Source of the DNA: Lachancea mirantina
Lineage: Eukaryota > Ascomycota > Saccharomycetes > Saccharomycetales > Saccharomycetaceae
Reading direction: 5' to 3'
Assembly (NCBI GenBank): GCA_900074745.1
Contig: LT598462.1
Coordinates: 760,038 to 824,037, forward strand
DNA: 64,000 bases
The position numbers and the translations under genes are program-made. Positions 38,412 through 49,089 of the stretch are shown here, piece after piece; position 1 is the first letter of the stretch; each line of letters begins with the position of its first letter. Under the pieces are notes generated by a model. It was not told the origin of the DNA. It worked only from the letters and a program-made list of their open reading frames with translations, and did not search any database.

Positions 38412-39872
38412 ATGACTTCCGAACGCAGAAGAGTTGTCTTAATAGATAATTATGATTCTTTCACTTGGAACTTATATGAGTATCTATGCACAGAAGGAGC
38501 CGAGGTGCTAGTCTACAGAAACGATAAAATAACTTTGGATGAATTGTCCGCGCTAAATCCTGACATAGTTTTCATTTCACCAGGCCCAGGACATCCAAGA
38601 ACTGATTCAGGTATTTCAAGAGACTGTATTCGTCATTTTACAGGAAAAGTGCCAGTGATTGGTGTTTGCATGGGCCAGCAATGCATGTTTGATGTTTTCG
38701 GCGGGGAAGTAAGCTACGCCGGAGAGATTGTACATGGCAAAACGTCGGAAGTTTTCCACGATAACAAGGGCATTTTCAAAGATGTTCCACAAGGTGTATC
38801 GGTCACAAGGTATCATTCTTTGGCAGGAGAACAGTCGACGCTACCGGATGTGTTAGAAGTTACTGCTTCAACTCGGAATGGGATCATTATGGGTGTGAGA
38901 CACAAGATTTACACCGTTGAAGGCGTTCAATTTCATCCAGAGTCCATTTTAACTGAAGAGGGACACCTCATGGTGAAAAACATTCTGAACATGAGAGGAG
39001 GGACTTGGGACGACAACCAAATGCTAGCCAAAAAAGTTACCAACAAGCCGTCTATTCTAGACGAAGTATATGCCAAGAGAAGACAAGACGTAGAAACTCA
39101 ATCCAAAATTCCGGGTTTCACAACCAAAGACCTCGAAATGAACTATGAACTTGGTTTGGCCCCCTCTGTACAAAATTTCCGTCAACGCTTGACGCAAGGG
39201 CCACATAGGGCTGCGGTTTTGGCTGAAATCAAGAGAGCTTCGCCTTCGAAAGGTGACATCGATGTCGACGCCGTGGCCGCTCCTCAAGGTCTCAAATATG
39301 CAAGGGCAGGTGCTGCCGCTATTTCAGTCCTGACGGAGCCCCACTGGTTCAAAGGGAGTTTACAAGATCTGATCAATGTTAGAAAAGCTCTAGATTTGGA
39401 GTTTGCTAGCAATCCAGAAGAAAGACCAGCAGTGCTTAGAAAAGAATTTGTTTTCAGCAAATACCAGATCCTAGAGGCCCGTCTCGCCGGCGCAGACGCC
39501 GTTCTTCTAATTGTCAAGATGTTGAAACAAGATCTGTTACGCGAATTGTATGACTACGCAGTGGAACAAATGGGAATCGAACCTTTAGTTGAAGTTAGCT
39601 GCAAAGAGGAAATGGCTAGAGCTCTAGAGATTGGTGCGAAAGTGGTTGGTGTCAATAACAGAGATTTGCACTCCTTTACCGTTGATATGAACACCACTAG
39701 TTCCTTAATCAGTGAAGTTTCATCTGGTACTATACTTCTGGCTCTCTCTGGAATTACTTGTGCCAAAGACGCCGATGTGTATAAGATAGAAGGTGTTCAC
39801 GGGTTTTTGGTCGGAGAAGCGCTCATGAAGTCAACAGAAGTGAAAAAGTTCATATCGGAGTTGATAGAATAA
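38412..39872 (+). CDS. TRP3: Anthranilate synthase glutaminase / indole-3-glycerol phosphate synthase (Trp3)
   Basis: 486 aa bifunctional tryptophan enzyme. Residues 1 to about 200 form a class I glutamine amidotransferase: nucleophile Cys86 in [13 protein letters not shown], with His and Glu in VQFHPESI. Residues from about 225 form the IGPS TIM barrel: [43 protein letters not shown]. It supplies ammonia to Trp2 and performs the ring-closure step. The fungal gene does not include the TRPF domain in Saccharomycetaceae, as here. It is next to SAC1, as YKL211C and YKL212W are; convergent with a 57-bp gap. Confidence 0.97.
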   Translation: MTSERRRVVLIDNYDSFTWNLYEYLCTEGAEVLVYRNDKITLDELSALNPDIVFISPGPGHPRTDSGISRDCIRHFTGKVPVIGVCMGQQCMFDVFGGEVSYAGEIVHGKTSEVFHDNKGIFKDVPQGVSVTRYHSLAGEQSTLPDVLEVTASTRNGIIMGVRHKIYTVEGVQFHPESILTEEGHLMVKNILNMRGGTWDDNQMLAKKVTNKPSILDEVYAKRRQDVETQSKIPGFTTKDLEMNYELGLAPSVQNFRQRLTQGPHRAAVLAEIKRASPSKGDIDVDAVAAPQGLKYARAGAAAISVLTEPHWFKGSLQDLINVRKALDLEFASNPEERPAVLRKEFVFSKYQILEARLAGADAVLLIVKMLKQDLLRELYDYAVEQMGIEPLVEVSCKEEMARALEIGAKVVGVNNRDLHSFTVDMNTTSSLISEVSSGTILLALSGITCAKDADVYKIEGVHGFLVGEALMKSTEVKKFISELIE

Positions 39873-39929
39873 ACGTCCTGGTAATGTTCTATATTCGTAA
39901 TACGTACAATACGCGTCAAAAAATCAAAA

Positions 39930-41810
39930 TTAATCCTTCTTGAAAGCATCCGGTTTCGAGAACTTGGAGCTCCACGCGTACTTGATTCCCTTAAACTGAT
40001 GTTCCTTGTCGTAAGTTTGAACTGGCACAAGGAAAGCTAGTTCGTTTAATTTGGGCCAATTTACATATTGTTCGCCATTTTGCAAAATGAAGCGCGCTGA
40101 AGATCCCAATATCACGGAAGAAAAGATCAAAAACGAAAGATTCTTCAAGCTGGTAAAATGGCCCTTGGGAAAGAAAACTGTAGCTGCTATAACTGTTAAT
40201 GCAGCGTAAATAATTGTTGGAATCACCTGGATGGTAAATGGCCTTCTGTCAGAAAACGGTGATTGTATTCCGTTTTCGTAAGGCTTGAAATTGCCCAGAA
40301 ACAAGTCGAAAGAATCTTGTCTTGGACCGTCTGTTAGGTTATTCTGATAATATCTAGAGACAGAGTTCAAAAAATCATTGAAAGCACCCCCACTAGTACG
40401 CTTCCCGGTCCTCGTAAAATCGGTTTTCAAAGCGCCTGTTCCAGAGTAAGAGAGACTAACTGCGTCCGCGTTATCAGCCCACAAGCCTTGAAACTTGAAT
40501 AACAATTCTTTATCACTCTCCCACGTATAAGAGGGACTGACAACGAAGGCAGTTTCTAGTTCGTTTTGAATAACCCATTGTGCTAGAACACACTGGACAA
40601 CATTAGTTCTGTCTAAACAATCCATACAATTTGTTCTTACAACGGAAGATTGTTCCCTCTCCACACGCTCCGTAACGCCGTTCGAATCGACTACTTTGTG
40701 AAAAACGTCAGAGCTTTGTAATCCCATCTGGTTTAAGTGCTCGATAAGGAGTTTGACTCTTTCATATTTCATTTTGCGGCATTCGTGATGGAAGTCGAAA
40801 TAGGTGTAATGAATTTTTGGGTCATTCAAAGCGTTGACAGCAGACTCATATGCGAGTTTAACAGGAAGCTCATGACCCTTCTGATTGACCAGATTCACAA
40901 GGTAATTTTCGCCGTAAAGATGCTTCTGCTCAGCAAAATGTTTGGCTGTAGCGTCTAGAGAAGAGTTTTCACCCAAGACGAGCGTAGGCTTGTATTTCAA
41001 GTTATTAATTTCACCCCAGTACAACGGAATAGAGCCTCTCGTTTGCAAGAAAGAGAAAAAATCAGAATTGCCGCCTTTATCCTTGGCGTGAATCATTGTG
41101 AACTGTTCGGTCTCATTAAAGTTGGCCACATTCCCATCAGCATCAATGCCGCGCCTAAAATACCTTGTCCCAGCTCTCAAGGTGCTCCTCCTTGTGACTA
41201 GTCCGATGGTGAGTGGCGTGTCGTTCAATTGAGTATCGACGAATTTAGCATAGCCGAAGATCATAGGGGTAATGAAATGGTCGATTCGCGAGTCCTGTTT
41301 CGCATAGTTTTGAAGCGTTACCGTGACGTAATTGTTCCAAAAAAATCGCTTGTCTGCATCTTTCCAAGATAAGCTGTTGTGGGTCCTCTTTTCGTTTCGC
41401 TGAGCAGAATTGGTTAAATCGTAAGTGTAAGAAAAGAAAAGTGTTGCAGCTGACAGTTGCGCATTGAGTAGCGCCAGATACTGAGTCTCATCGTTATCCT
41501 TGACATTAGACTTGCCGATTGGAACAATCTCATATTCCACAACTTTAAAGATGCGGTGCTCGTTTAACTTGCCCACCTCTTCAACACGTTTCGCTATCAA
41601 AAAATAGGTTCTCAATTTTAGTCTCACATATCCAATCACTGCGGCAATCTTGCGAATATCAGCTCGAACTGGAAACTCCCCAGGGTCCACAAACCCAATA
41701 TCCTCGACTTGGGGTCCTAGGCACAAAACAATTGATTTTTCGCTTCCAATAAGGTTCCGCTGAACTAAAATTCGATCATTGACCTTGGTGTACAAGAGAG
41801 GACCACTCAT
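39930..41810 (-). CDS. SAC1: Phosphoinositide phosphatase Sac1
   Basis: 626 aa (yeast 623). Sac1 hydrolyses PtdIns4P in the ER and Golgi. The catalytic CX5R signature is CMDCLDR at 395-401. The N-terminal SAC domain holds GLVTRRSTLRAGTRYFRRGID and RGSIPLYWGEINN. Two membrane spans near the C-terminus (about 525-575) anchor the protein. The C-terminus ends in FKKD. The start is the ATG at 41810; upstream codons in frame lack an ATG. It is divergent from DOA1. Confidence 0.97.
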   Translation of the reverse strand: MSGPLLYTKVNDRILVQRNLIGSEKSIVLCLGPQVEDIGFVDPGEFPVRADIRKIAAVIGYVRLKLRTYFLIAKRVEEVGKLNEHRIFKVVEYEIVPIGKSNVKDNDETQYLALLNAQLSAATLFFSYTYDLTNSAQRNEKRTHNSLSWKDADKRFFWNNYVTVTLQNYAKQDSRIDHFITPMIFGYAKFVDTQLNDTPLTIGLVTRRSTLRAGTRYFRRGIDADGNVANFNETEQFTMIHAKDKGGNSDFFSFLQTRGSIPLYWGEINNLKYKPTLVLGENSSLDATAKHFAEQKHLYGENYLVNLVNQKGHELPVKLAYESAVNALNDPKIHYTYFDFHHECRKMKYERVKLLIEHLNQMGLQSSDVFHKVVDSNGVTERVEREQSSVVRTNCMDCLDRTNVVQCVLAQWVIQNELETAFVVSPSYTWESDKELLFKFQGLWADNADAVSLSYSGTGALKTDFTRTGKRTSGGAFNDFLNSVSRYYQNNLTDGPRQDSFDLFLGNFKPYENGIQSPFSDRRPFTIQVIPTIIYAALTVIAATVFFPKGHFTSLKNLSFLIFSSVILGSSARFILQNGEQYVNWPKLNELAFLVPVQTYDKEHQFKGIKYAWSSKFSKPDAFKKD

Positions 41811-42555
41811 TACTGAAGAATAGCTCCCCAATGTGACTCCTCGAACGGATTTCAGATAAAAGTTTGTATTGACAAAAATAGTGGCTGATTTTCCAGCACT
41901 GGAGAGAAATCTGGAGACTCCAGTCTCTTTTCACGGAATTGACTAGTTTTACACGGTTTGAGAATTGGAGAGAGGAAATTCAAGAGATCAATTTTCGTCC
42001 AACCAGCTAGGGTCTTCTTATGCGTCGGGAATTACCGACATTAATTTGCGACGCTCAGAAAGTTGTTGATCCACCATCATAAATATATCATAACTAATAT
42101 GATTCAAGTGAATCCGATGAAAACTTAGCATTCGAAAAATAAAGAGTTCAAATGCATTCAATTATCCAGCGGTGACGCTCGTGATAGGCTACGATTTTCA
42201 GTGGCAATGTTACCTCGATGAGATTGAACAAAGCTGTGCGCTCCTGTACATTTTGGATATGCTCAACGAAGATATCAATCTCAGGCGTTTTGGACGATTC
42301 GTTGTCAATTTGCGCTAGAGGATGTTATCCTTGGGGCGAGCAACGGCTTCCGTATATAATGTGTTCTTAATATTTCCCCTCTAATCTATGCTCGATCCGT
42401 TTCTTGAACCGGTTACATGTGCGCTGTTCGTCCTTAGTGCTGTATCGCTCGATCAATGTCATGAGACTAAGGTCGCATCAAGAAGCTCACTTATATCACG
42501 TTTAGGAAAAGGTCAAATATAGAGAGCTTTAACTTACTCGACATTGTCCTTATCG
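41811..42555. promoter_or_regulatory. SAC1-DOA1 divergent promoter region
   Basis: 745 bp. A palindrome CTGGAGACTCCAG lies at 41911-41923. Nothing else recognised. Confidence 0.4.
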
Positions 42556-44676
42556 ATGTATCAGCTCAGCTCAAGCATTTACGGCCATGAACAGGACGTG
42601 AGGTCTGTGGTAGCATTGAGCAATGGCAGTTTTGCTAGTGCTTCAAGGGACGGTAAGGCCTTCCTTTGGAAGAAACAAGACAGAGATTGGATTAAATCTT
42701 TGATTTACGCCACGGACAAATTCATAAACAGCGCTGCTTTTGACGAAACCAAACAAGTCTTGTACCTCGGCGGACAGGATATGCTTATAAATGGGTTTTC
42801 TGTCGACGACAGTACAACGTTAGAACCTGACTACGTACTAGTTGGACACAAGTCCAACGTTTGCAGTCTTTCTTGTTGGCAAAACTATGTTTTGAGTTCA
42901 AGCTGGGATAAAACGGGCAAAGTTTGGGAGAATGGAAAGGTTAAGTACGATTTGGTGGGCCATGCCGCATCAGTGTGGGACATCAAAGCCGTGAACGAAG
43001 ACACGTTTTTAACAGCTTCCGCTGATAGGACTATAAAGGTCTGGAAAGGCTCTAAAAGTGTGAAAACATTCTCTGGAATCCATAATGATGTGATTCGGCA
43101 TGTGGCTGTTTACGGCGAGGGCGACAAATTTGCTAGTTGTTCCAACGATGGAACCATAAAGATCATGGATTTGGATGGCAATGTTCAAAAGACGCTTATT
43201 GGCCATGAGAGCTTTGTCTACGCTGTGAAATACTTGGAAGATGGCCGTCTGGTGAGCTGCGGAGAAGATAGGACTGTTCGTGTATGGAGTACAGACGGGG
43301 AGGTTCAACAGGTGATAACACTTCCTGCCATCTCCATATGGGATCTTGATCTCTTCCCCAATGGGGATATTGTGGTGGGGTGCAGCGATAAATCAATAAG
43401 AATTTTCAGCCAAGAAACCTCAAGGTTAGCGTCGGAGCAGGACTTACAAGCATTTCAGCAAGAAGTCGAGAGTTCCGCTCATAGTGCACAGTCCATGGAA
43501 TTTAACGAGTCGAGGCTTTCTCCCCCCGAAGTTTTAAAAAAGCCAGGCAATGAGGGCCAGATAGTCGTAGTGAAAAGTGAAGCAGGGATCCTTGAGGCGC
43601 ACCGGTATACCCAAGAAGCATGGAGCAAAGTTGGAGATGTAGTATCATCCGCGGGAAGCGACAAAAAAGCCGAGTACAACGGCAAAAGATATGACTATGT
43701 GTTTGATGTTGATATTTCTGACAATATGCCACCCTTAAAGCTTCCCTTTAACCTCACCGATAATCCTTACGTCACAGCGGACAAGTTTTTAGCTGACAAC
43801 GAGCTTCCTTCATCCTACAAGGAAGAAGTAGTCAGATTTATCATAAAAAACACCGATGCTGTTACATTTGAACCGGAGTCTGCACCTCCGACTCAATCGG
43901 CCCCTGTTGCATCGTTCGTAGGGAAAGTCGTTCCCACCAAGACATATTTGAGACTTAGCGCCTATAATGTGGATGCAATTTTTAGCGGTATTGTCAAGTT
44001 GAATGCTTCCGAGAAAACCTTCAACGACGAGGAACTAGCCTCAACTGGGGCCGCACTTCATGATTTGGAAGAAAATTACGAATTTCTCTTTACACAGGCT
44101 GAGGTCATTCGTTCCTCCTGGAAAACTAAAACTCCCTCTTACGACATTTTGCGGCTAATTGTTCACTTGCTGCCTACAGCTGACTGCATGAGTGACTTCA
44201 TAGAAGAAGGGCTCGGCTCATCGGATCCAACCCTTGCAATGCTCACCATCCGTGCCCTTGCAAATTGCTTCTCTAACCCCACATGGGGTGAAGAGCTCAT
44301 GTCTAAGGAATCAGTATATTCCTCGGTCTTCAAAACAATTGACGATCAAAGTTTTGCAAATCCAAAGCTGCAAACAGCAACCGCCGTGGCGATAGCGACT
44401 CTTCTATTGAATTACAGTGTTTACATTGTTCAGCATAACCAATTGGACCTTGTACCAGAGATTTCTGATACCCTTAATACTAAATTTGGACCCTCAGCTT
44501 TCTGCCAACATTGCGAAGAGGCAGCTTACAGAATGGCCGTTGCGTATGGAAATTTGAGCACAGTCGAACCCGTCCTCAGGCAATTTACCCAATCGATATC
44601 TTGGCTCAAGAAGATACGTACGACTTATCAGGGCATTCCAAGATTCCAAGATATCTTGAGTGATCTTTTCGCTTGA
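42556..44676 (+). CDS. DOA1: Cdc48 adaptor, ubiquitin-binding WD-repeat protein Doa1/Ufd3
   Basis: 706 aa (yeast 715). Seven WD40 repeats span about 1-300 (SASRDGKAFLWKK, SSSWDKTGKVWENG, TASADRTIKVWKG, SCGEDRTVRVWS and others). A PFU ubiquitin-binding domain covers about 350-440 (YDYVFDVDI, NPYVTADKFL). A PUL domain covers about 455-706 and binds the Cdc48 C-terminus. It controls ubiquitin homeostasis and sorting of ubiquitinated cargo. The true start is the ATG at 42556; four codons upstream have no ATG. It is followed by YRA2, as YKL213C and YKL214C are. Confidence 0.96.
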   Translation: MYQLSSSIYGHEQDVRSVVALSNGSFASASRDGKAFLWKKQDRDWIKSLIYATDKFINSAAFDETKQVLYLGGQDMLINGFSVDDSTTLEPDYVLVGHKSNVCSLSCWQNYVLSSSWDKTGKVWENGKVKYDLVGHAASVWDIKAVNEDTFLTASADRTIKVWKGSKSVKTFSGIHNDVIRHVAVYGEGDKFASCSNDGTIKIMDLDGNVQKTLIGHESFVYAVKYLEDGRLVSCGEDRTVRVWSTDGEVQQVITLPAISIWDLDLFPNGDIVVGCSDKSIRIFSQETSRLASEQDLQAFQQEVESSAHSAQSMEFNESRLSPPEVLKKPGNEGQIVVVKSEAGILEAHRYTQEAWSKVGDVVSSAGSDKKAEYNGKRYDYVFDVDISDNMPPLKLPFNLTDNPYVTADKFLADNELPSSYKEEVVRFIIKNTDAVTFEPESAPPTQSAPVASFVGKVVPTKTYLRLSAYNVDAIFSGIVKLNASEKTFNDEELASTGAALHDLEENYEFLFTQAEVIRSSWKTKTPSYDILRLIVHLLPTADCMSDFIEEGLGSSDPTLAMLTIRALANCFSNPTWGEELMSKESVYSSVFKTIDDQSFANPKLQTATAVAIATLLLNYSVYIVQHNQLDLVPEISDTLNTKFGPSAFCQHCEEAAYRMAVAYGNLSTVEPVLRQFTQSISWLKKIRTTYQGIPRFQDILSDLFA

Positions 44677-44785
44677 AGAATCGGGTAACATCTCTTTCAT
44701 GGGCTTAACTAAAAAATAAAAAGCCAAACCTTTGATAACTAAATAACGAGCTATAGAGTGAAGTGGAAGCATCGAAAGAGTAACC

Positions 44786-45483
44786 ATGTCGGTTGAAGAG
44801 TCATTAGATAGTATTATCAACAACGAAGTATGGAATTAATGTTTCTATGAGATACGAAAGAGTCAACAAACTAATACAAAGTACCAGAAACCATCCCAAC
44901 ATCATAAAGTTACAGTAAGTTCATAACCACCGACTTTAACGAAAGCGAAGCGCAAAAGATGAATATTAACTGATTTGTTGAGAAATATCGTCGTCGCGAT
45001 CTAAGAAATGGTCTTGCTGCGCGGATGGATACAAGAATTACACCAAGACGGGATTATGGCCCACGTATCCAACGAGATGCTATCAGAAGACAGGAGGAGC
45101 CACCGCTGGTCACCAAAAAAAGACTACGAATTTCAAAAATACCTCTCCAAACTTCTGACTATCGCATCGAAGATCTCGTAAGGGAAATTTCGAGTCCAAC
45201 GCTTGTCAATTTCTATGACAAGAAAGAAGAGAGAGTCGCCGTTTTGGAATTTGAGAATGAAGCGCAGCTGGAAAAAGTTCATGACGCAATCAATGGGAAA
45301 GTGGTGGACGAGGCAAAAGTCGTTACAGAGATCTTCGAAAGTCAAAAGAGACAACAGAGACGCAATCAAGGACGTGGTGAGCGTGGACCAAGGCGGTCAC
45401 GTAATGCAGACAAGGAAGAGGCACCCTCTCAGCCAACCGCTGACCAGCTCGACGCAGAGCTTGATGCCTATATGAAGGACTGA
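44786..45483 (+). CDS. YRA2: mRNA export adaptor Yra2 (REF/ALY family), two exons
   Basis: Exon 1 is 44786-44827 (14 codons, starting MSVEESLDSIINNE) and exon 2 is 44983-45483, giving 180 aa; yeast Yra2 is 203 aa. Exon 1 encodes the short acidic motif with LDSII that in REF proteins contacts the RNA helicase Sub2. Exon 2 begins KYRRRDLRNGLAAR, which corresponds to RYRRRDLRN in yeast Yra2, then the RRM (about 55-130) starting KRLRISKIP, and a C-terminal LDAELDAYMKD motif that is the conserved REF C-box. An ATG at 45025 would omit the N-terminal motif and the basic block. It is next to DOA1, as in yeast. Confidence 0.86.
44828..44982 (+). other. YRA2 intron, 155 nt
   Basis: Starts GTATGG and has a branch-site variant TATTAAC at 44964-44970. 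It ends TTGAG at 44982, 13 nt after the branch adenosine. Exons on both sides are in phase 0. The GAG acceptor is unusual for yeast, where YAG is the norm; the next AG (45004-45005) would throw exon 2 out of frame. Read-through stops at a TAA at 44837. Confidence 0.72.
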
Positions 45484-45606
45484 GGGCTTCATGTAACTAT
45501 AACTAAGATTTTAAAACCACTTGTCTTCTTGTCAGCTTCATGACATCACGCGAATATTTTCATCTTTTATATATATACAAAATGGCTCCTCAGCAAAGTA
45601 CAAAAA

Positions 45607-46533
45607 TCAGTGACCTTTCCCGGCGATTTCGATGGCAGGAGCACATCCCAAGCTCTTTTTCAAAGAACCGTAGATACCGAATTGCAGAGAAGTCAAAGTA
45701 CCGACCATGACCAAACGAGTAGGCAAACCAGCGAAAGAACCAGCGAAACCCAATTGCTTAGCCAACTGCGCCAAAAGACCGATTGTAGATTGACCTGGAG
45801 CCTTCTTGGTCTTGTTAACCTTAGACAATAAAGTGTCAGCAGGCTGGGAAACAATGGCAGCGGCCAAACCAGCGGTCAAACCAGACAACAAATTAAGACC
45901 GGTAGTAGTGGAGGCACTTAAGGATTCCTTAGGACCAGCCATGCCGAAGTAGACCTCAGCAGCACGTTCATAAACCAAAAACTTAGCAATGTTGTAAGGA
46001 ATTTGCTTGAAAAGAATAGGGGTGAAACCGTTGTAGAAAGAGCCAACACCTTCCTCCTTCAAGATTCTGGAAAAACCTCCAACTAGGCCATTGGCGAATT
46101 CTGGTTGAGACACAAGTCTAATTCTGGTGGCTTCTAATGGGCACAAAGCGATGTCGGCGAAGAACTCAGCAATTGCAGCAGAACCTATGTAAATGGAGTT
46201 TTTGTAGTTCACAGCTTGGTCGTAACCCAAAGTGTCAATGAAAAGCTTCTTAAAAACTTCGTAACCACCGAACTTGAACGAACCTTGTAAGGAGTAACCC
46301 AACAAAGTTGGACCGAAACCAGTTAAAAGAGCGCCGGGACCTTCACCTGCGATAATCTGCTTGAAAGAAGCAATCATACCTCTGTTGTACACAGTTGGTT
46401 CTAATTGGATTCTGGTCTTGACGACATCGATAGGAACCATCGCAGAGTGCGTGGTACCGCAACCGATCGCACCAGCCAACGCAAATTTGGCGTAGTCAGA
46501 CATCGTGTATTGAGGGATTGGAGCAGCCGACAT
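45607..46533 (-). CDS. MIR1: Mitochondrial phosphate carrier (Mir1)
   Basis: 308 aa; yeast Mir1 is 311. It is an inner-membrane carrier of three repeats, each with two membrane helices and a PX(D/E)XX(R/K) signature: [23 protein letters not shown] and [12 protein letters not shown]. It imports phosphate with protons for ATP synthesis. Codon bias is strong (GGT, TTG, AAG), marking high expression. The start [17 protein letters not shown] matches the family. It is the YJR077C ortholog, with CDC11 (YJR076C) further left and YKL genes interleaved. Confidence 0.96.
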   Translation of the reverse strand: MSAAPIPQYTMSDYAKFALAGAIGCGTTHSAMVPIDVVKTRIQLEPTVYNRGMIASFKQIIAGEGPGALLTGFGPTLLGYSLQGSFKFGGYEVFKKLFIDTLGYDQAVNYKNSIYIGSAAIAEFFADIALCPLEATRIRLVSQPEFANGLVGGFSRILKEEGVGSFYNGFTPILFKQIPYNIAKFLVYERAAEVYFGMAGPKESLSASTTTGLNLLSGLTAGLAAAIVSQPADTLLSKVNKTKKAPGQSTIGLLAQLAKQLGFAGSFAGLPTRLVMVGTLTSLQFGIYGSLKKSLGCAPAIEIAGKGH

Positions 46534-46966
46534 TTCTAACTATTTGAGAAAACCGCTTATCTGTCTTTCCTGAATAATTTTTTCGAAAGCGTTCCGATAA
46601 ATAATATCCAAGCTTTATATACCTCTTGATTTTTTTCGAATTCAAAAGAAATGCAAAATCCGCATCGTCAACCACTACAAACTTATGCACAAATGATGTA
46701 ATATGATTGGGCATCAAGAAGAGAGTTGTGACAACGGTGAAAGTTTAAACTTCAAGAACTTGCGAGATTGGAAACCCCTTTAACGTTATCTTCAAATGAA
46801 GGCGGATTTTTGACTCATTCAATAATCGCACTTGGTTGCAAAGAGGCTAAGTGCGATAAGGTGAAACAGTATAAAGATGGAAAAATTCAGGAAGACATCG
46901 ATGAAAGAACTAGTCTATGGGTTGGTTCACAGGTGGAATTATACCAGTTGAAATCATAAAGGCAAC
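46534..46966. promoter_or_regulatory. MIR1-PaiB divergent region
   Basis: 433 bp. TATATA near 46615 lies upstream of MIR1. The overlapping frame at 46768-46959 has no ATG and is not supported. Confidence 0.4.
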
Positions 46967-47695
46967 ATGTACATCCCTTCTTCTTTTAATGTTGAAGATG
47001 AGTCCGAGCAGATCAAGCTTATCCGCGAAAATCCGCTTGGAATCATATTCAACTGCGGAAAGGGTTCCTCAGGCAACTCGAGCTTTTGGAATCCGCTTAA
47101 AGGAACGAGGGCATCGCCGTCATTTTCCGATTTGCATGCTACGCATGTGCCCTTTGTTTTTGAGGAGAATGAGAGTGGGAAGCATAAGATTAAGACACAT
47201 TTGGCTGCGAAAAACCACCATGTAGAAATTTTGGAAGAAAGTCCACAATGTTTAGTAGTATTTCAGGGCCCACATTCATACATTTCACCCTCGTGGTACC
47301 CATTGAAAAAGAAAACTCATAAATTTGTCCCAACCTGGAATTATTCGGCCGTACATGTATATGGTACTGCTCACGTCGTTAAAAACAAAGAAGCTCTTTT
47401 GGAGTTCTTAGAGCAAGTGACAGATCAAGAAGAGGGCAAAAGACCCGAGGGAGAAGCCTACGAGGAGAAATGGAAGCTTTCTGACGCACCTGCGGCGTAC
47501 ATCGATGCTAAGCTCAAGAGCATTGTGCTTTTAGAAATCGAAATAGACCACATGGAGGGTAATTTCAAGTACAGCCAGGGTGACCCCAAGCAAAACGTTG
47601 AAGGAATCATCGAAAACCTTGAAACAGAAGTTAGCGGCGAGAATGGAAGGAAGGTTGCCAGTTTGATCAGAGAGCACTATCCTCAACAACTCTGA
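46967..47695 (+). CDS. PaiB-family FMN-binding protein
   Basis: 242 aa, the full family length. It starts MYIPSSFNVEDESEQIKLI and has the split-barrel FMN-binding fold hallmarks: HATHVPFVFEE, KTHLAAKNHH, VVFQGPHSYISPSWYP, VPTWNYSAVHVYG and, later, KLKSIVLLEIEIDHMEGNFKYSQ. In Bacillus PaiB is associated with control of sporulation and protease genes; fungal members have no established role that I know. A 25-residue insert in the C-terminal half (EEGKRPEGEAYEEKW) is a local feature. It could have been acquired from bacteria or could be an old fungal gene lost in S. cerevisiae. Confidence 0.85.
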   Translation: MYIPSSFNVEDESEQIKLIRENPLGIIFNCGKGSSGNSSFWNPLKGTRASPSFSDLHATHVPFVFEENESGKHKIKTHLAAKNHHVEILEESPQCLVVFQGPHSYISPSWYPLKKKTHKFVPTWNYSAVHVYGTAHVVKNKEALLEFLEQVTDQEEGKRPEGEAYEEKWKLSDAPAAYIDAKLKSIVLLEIEIDHMEGNFKYSQGDPKQNVEGIIENLETEVSGENGRKVASLIREHYPQQL

Positions 47696-48570
47696 AAATC
47701 TGTTATGTGACCTTCTGTCGCTTCAGCTGAACGCCAAAGAATGGGACGTTGTTTCACCCCGAGCGAATAGATGCTATTTCTTGGTGTGCCTATACACTCA
47801 TAGCATGGTGAATAACTTTATATGCTGAAGAAAGTTCACCTTGGTGCGCTAATTATCTTTCACGAATTCGGGGGAATTACAGTTTATGGGAGAGCAAGAT
47901 GAATTTTGCTTTTGGCGGCTGCAAGCAATCTGCCATGTGTCAGCGGTCGAGACAGTTTATATCAAAGGACTAATATAGAAAAACTTGCCGTGGCCTACAT
48001 AGTCTTATCTCCACTATGAGAGTGAAGGTCCAGAGAGCCTCAGACGTTTATACTCTTCAAAGTGAGTTAAAGTACAGTAAATTTCGCGGCTCAAATGCAA
48101 GAAAGAACTCAGTCTTTGTGTTTTGGAGGCACGAATTGACATTACAAAACAGTTTGTTGGTAAAGTCTACGCCATGTTTGACATGCTAATGAGTCGAGAA
48201 ATATGAAGTCAATCATAATCCCTCGCGAAACGAGCATTCCCGTTTGCTTTTAGCCGCTGATGAAGAGCTTTTCCGTCGTTATTTCAAATGAAATCATGAA
48301 CTACTGTACTGCTAATGAGAAGAATCCGTAACACTACTCAGAAATCCTATTACTAGCACATGGGCCTTCATAGTGAGCACATGCCTCCTTTAGCTTTTCG
48401 TGTACAACGAATACATTAACAATGGATGCAAATTCCGTTTTTCGATAACACCTCGCGTTTGGAATGAGTCACTATTATGGCAAAGATTAGTATAGCGCTG
48501 GCACTATATAATAGCAGCCCCAGCGAAGGTTTTTGTTTCCAACAGCTGCAAACGCCTTGAGGGCCCAAAA
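47696..48570. other. Intergenic, nothing recognised
   Basis: 875 bp of AT-rich DNA between the PaiB-like gene and a GNAT gene. No supported frame, RNA gene or repeat. A TATATAA near 48505 precedes the GNAT gene. The conserved chromosome arm appears to end about here. Confidence 0.4.
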
Positions 48571-49089
48571 ATGTATTATCTTCGGAAAAGTAGAGCTGAT
48601 GAAGTTGAGCAACTCATGATCATCTTTGATGCAGCTAAAGCCCATCTCAAGTCCTTGGGAATTGACCAATGGCAACAAGGTTATCCCAATTCCGATGGAC
48701 TTTTAGAAGATATTAGAAAGGGCGAGGGTTACGTCTTAATTTACGAGAATGAAATAGCTGCTGTGGGCGCTATATCAGGAGGAACTGATCCAGATTACAC
48801 GAATATCGATGGGCAGTGGCTTCCTCAGAGTAATCACGAAAAATATGTTGTTGTTCATCGAACTGTGGTTGCGGATAAATTTCGCGGTAGGAATCTTTCG
48901 ACCATTCTCTTCTCAGGACTAATAACTCTTGCGGTAGAAAAGGGCTACAAGGACATTAGAGCCGACACTCATCCTGCTAACAAAACGATGCAGCATATAC
49001 TCAATAAACTTGGCTTCGCACATCGCGGGTTTATCACACAGCAAACCTCCCAGAAAGTTTTGCCAGCCTACCAATTCATCGTTGCCTAA
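48571..49089 (+). CDS. GNAT-family N-acetyltransferase, bacterial-like
   Basis: 172 aa single-domain acetyltransferase. Motif A includes the acetyl-CoA loop VADKFRGRNLSTILFSGL, and motif B is RADTHPANKTMQHILNKLGF. The N-terminal half (RADEVEQLMIIFDAAKAHL, GIDQWQQGYPNSDGLLEDI) strongly resembles small acetyltransferases of Firmicutes in pattern, more than any S. cerevisiae protein I know. No targeting signal is visible. The substrate is unknown. It lies in the lineage-variable region and is a candidate for horizontal transfer. Confidence 0.85.
   Translation: MYYLRKSRADEVEQLMIIFDAAKAHLKSLGIDQWQQGYPNSDGLLEDIRKGEGYVLIYENEIAAVGAISGGTDPDYTNIDGQWLPQSNHEKYVVVHRTVVADKFRGRNLSTILFSGLITLAVEKGYKDIRADTHPANKTMQHILNKLGFAHRGFITQQTSQKVLPAYQFIVA

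Noticed and set aside
45025-45483. Single-exon YRA2 beginning at the ATG 45025
   Set aside because: The conserved RRRDLRN block is encoded just upstream in frame, so the true start lies further upstream through an intron.
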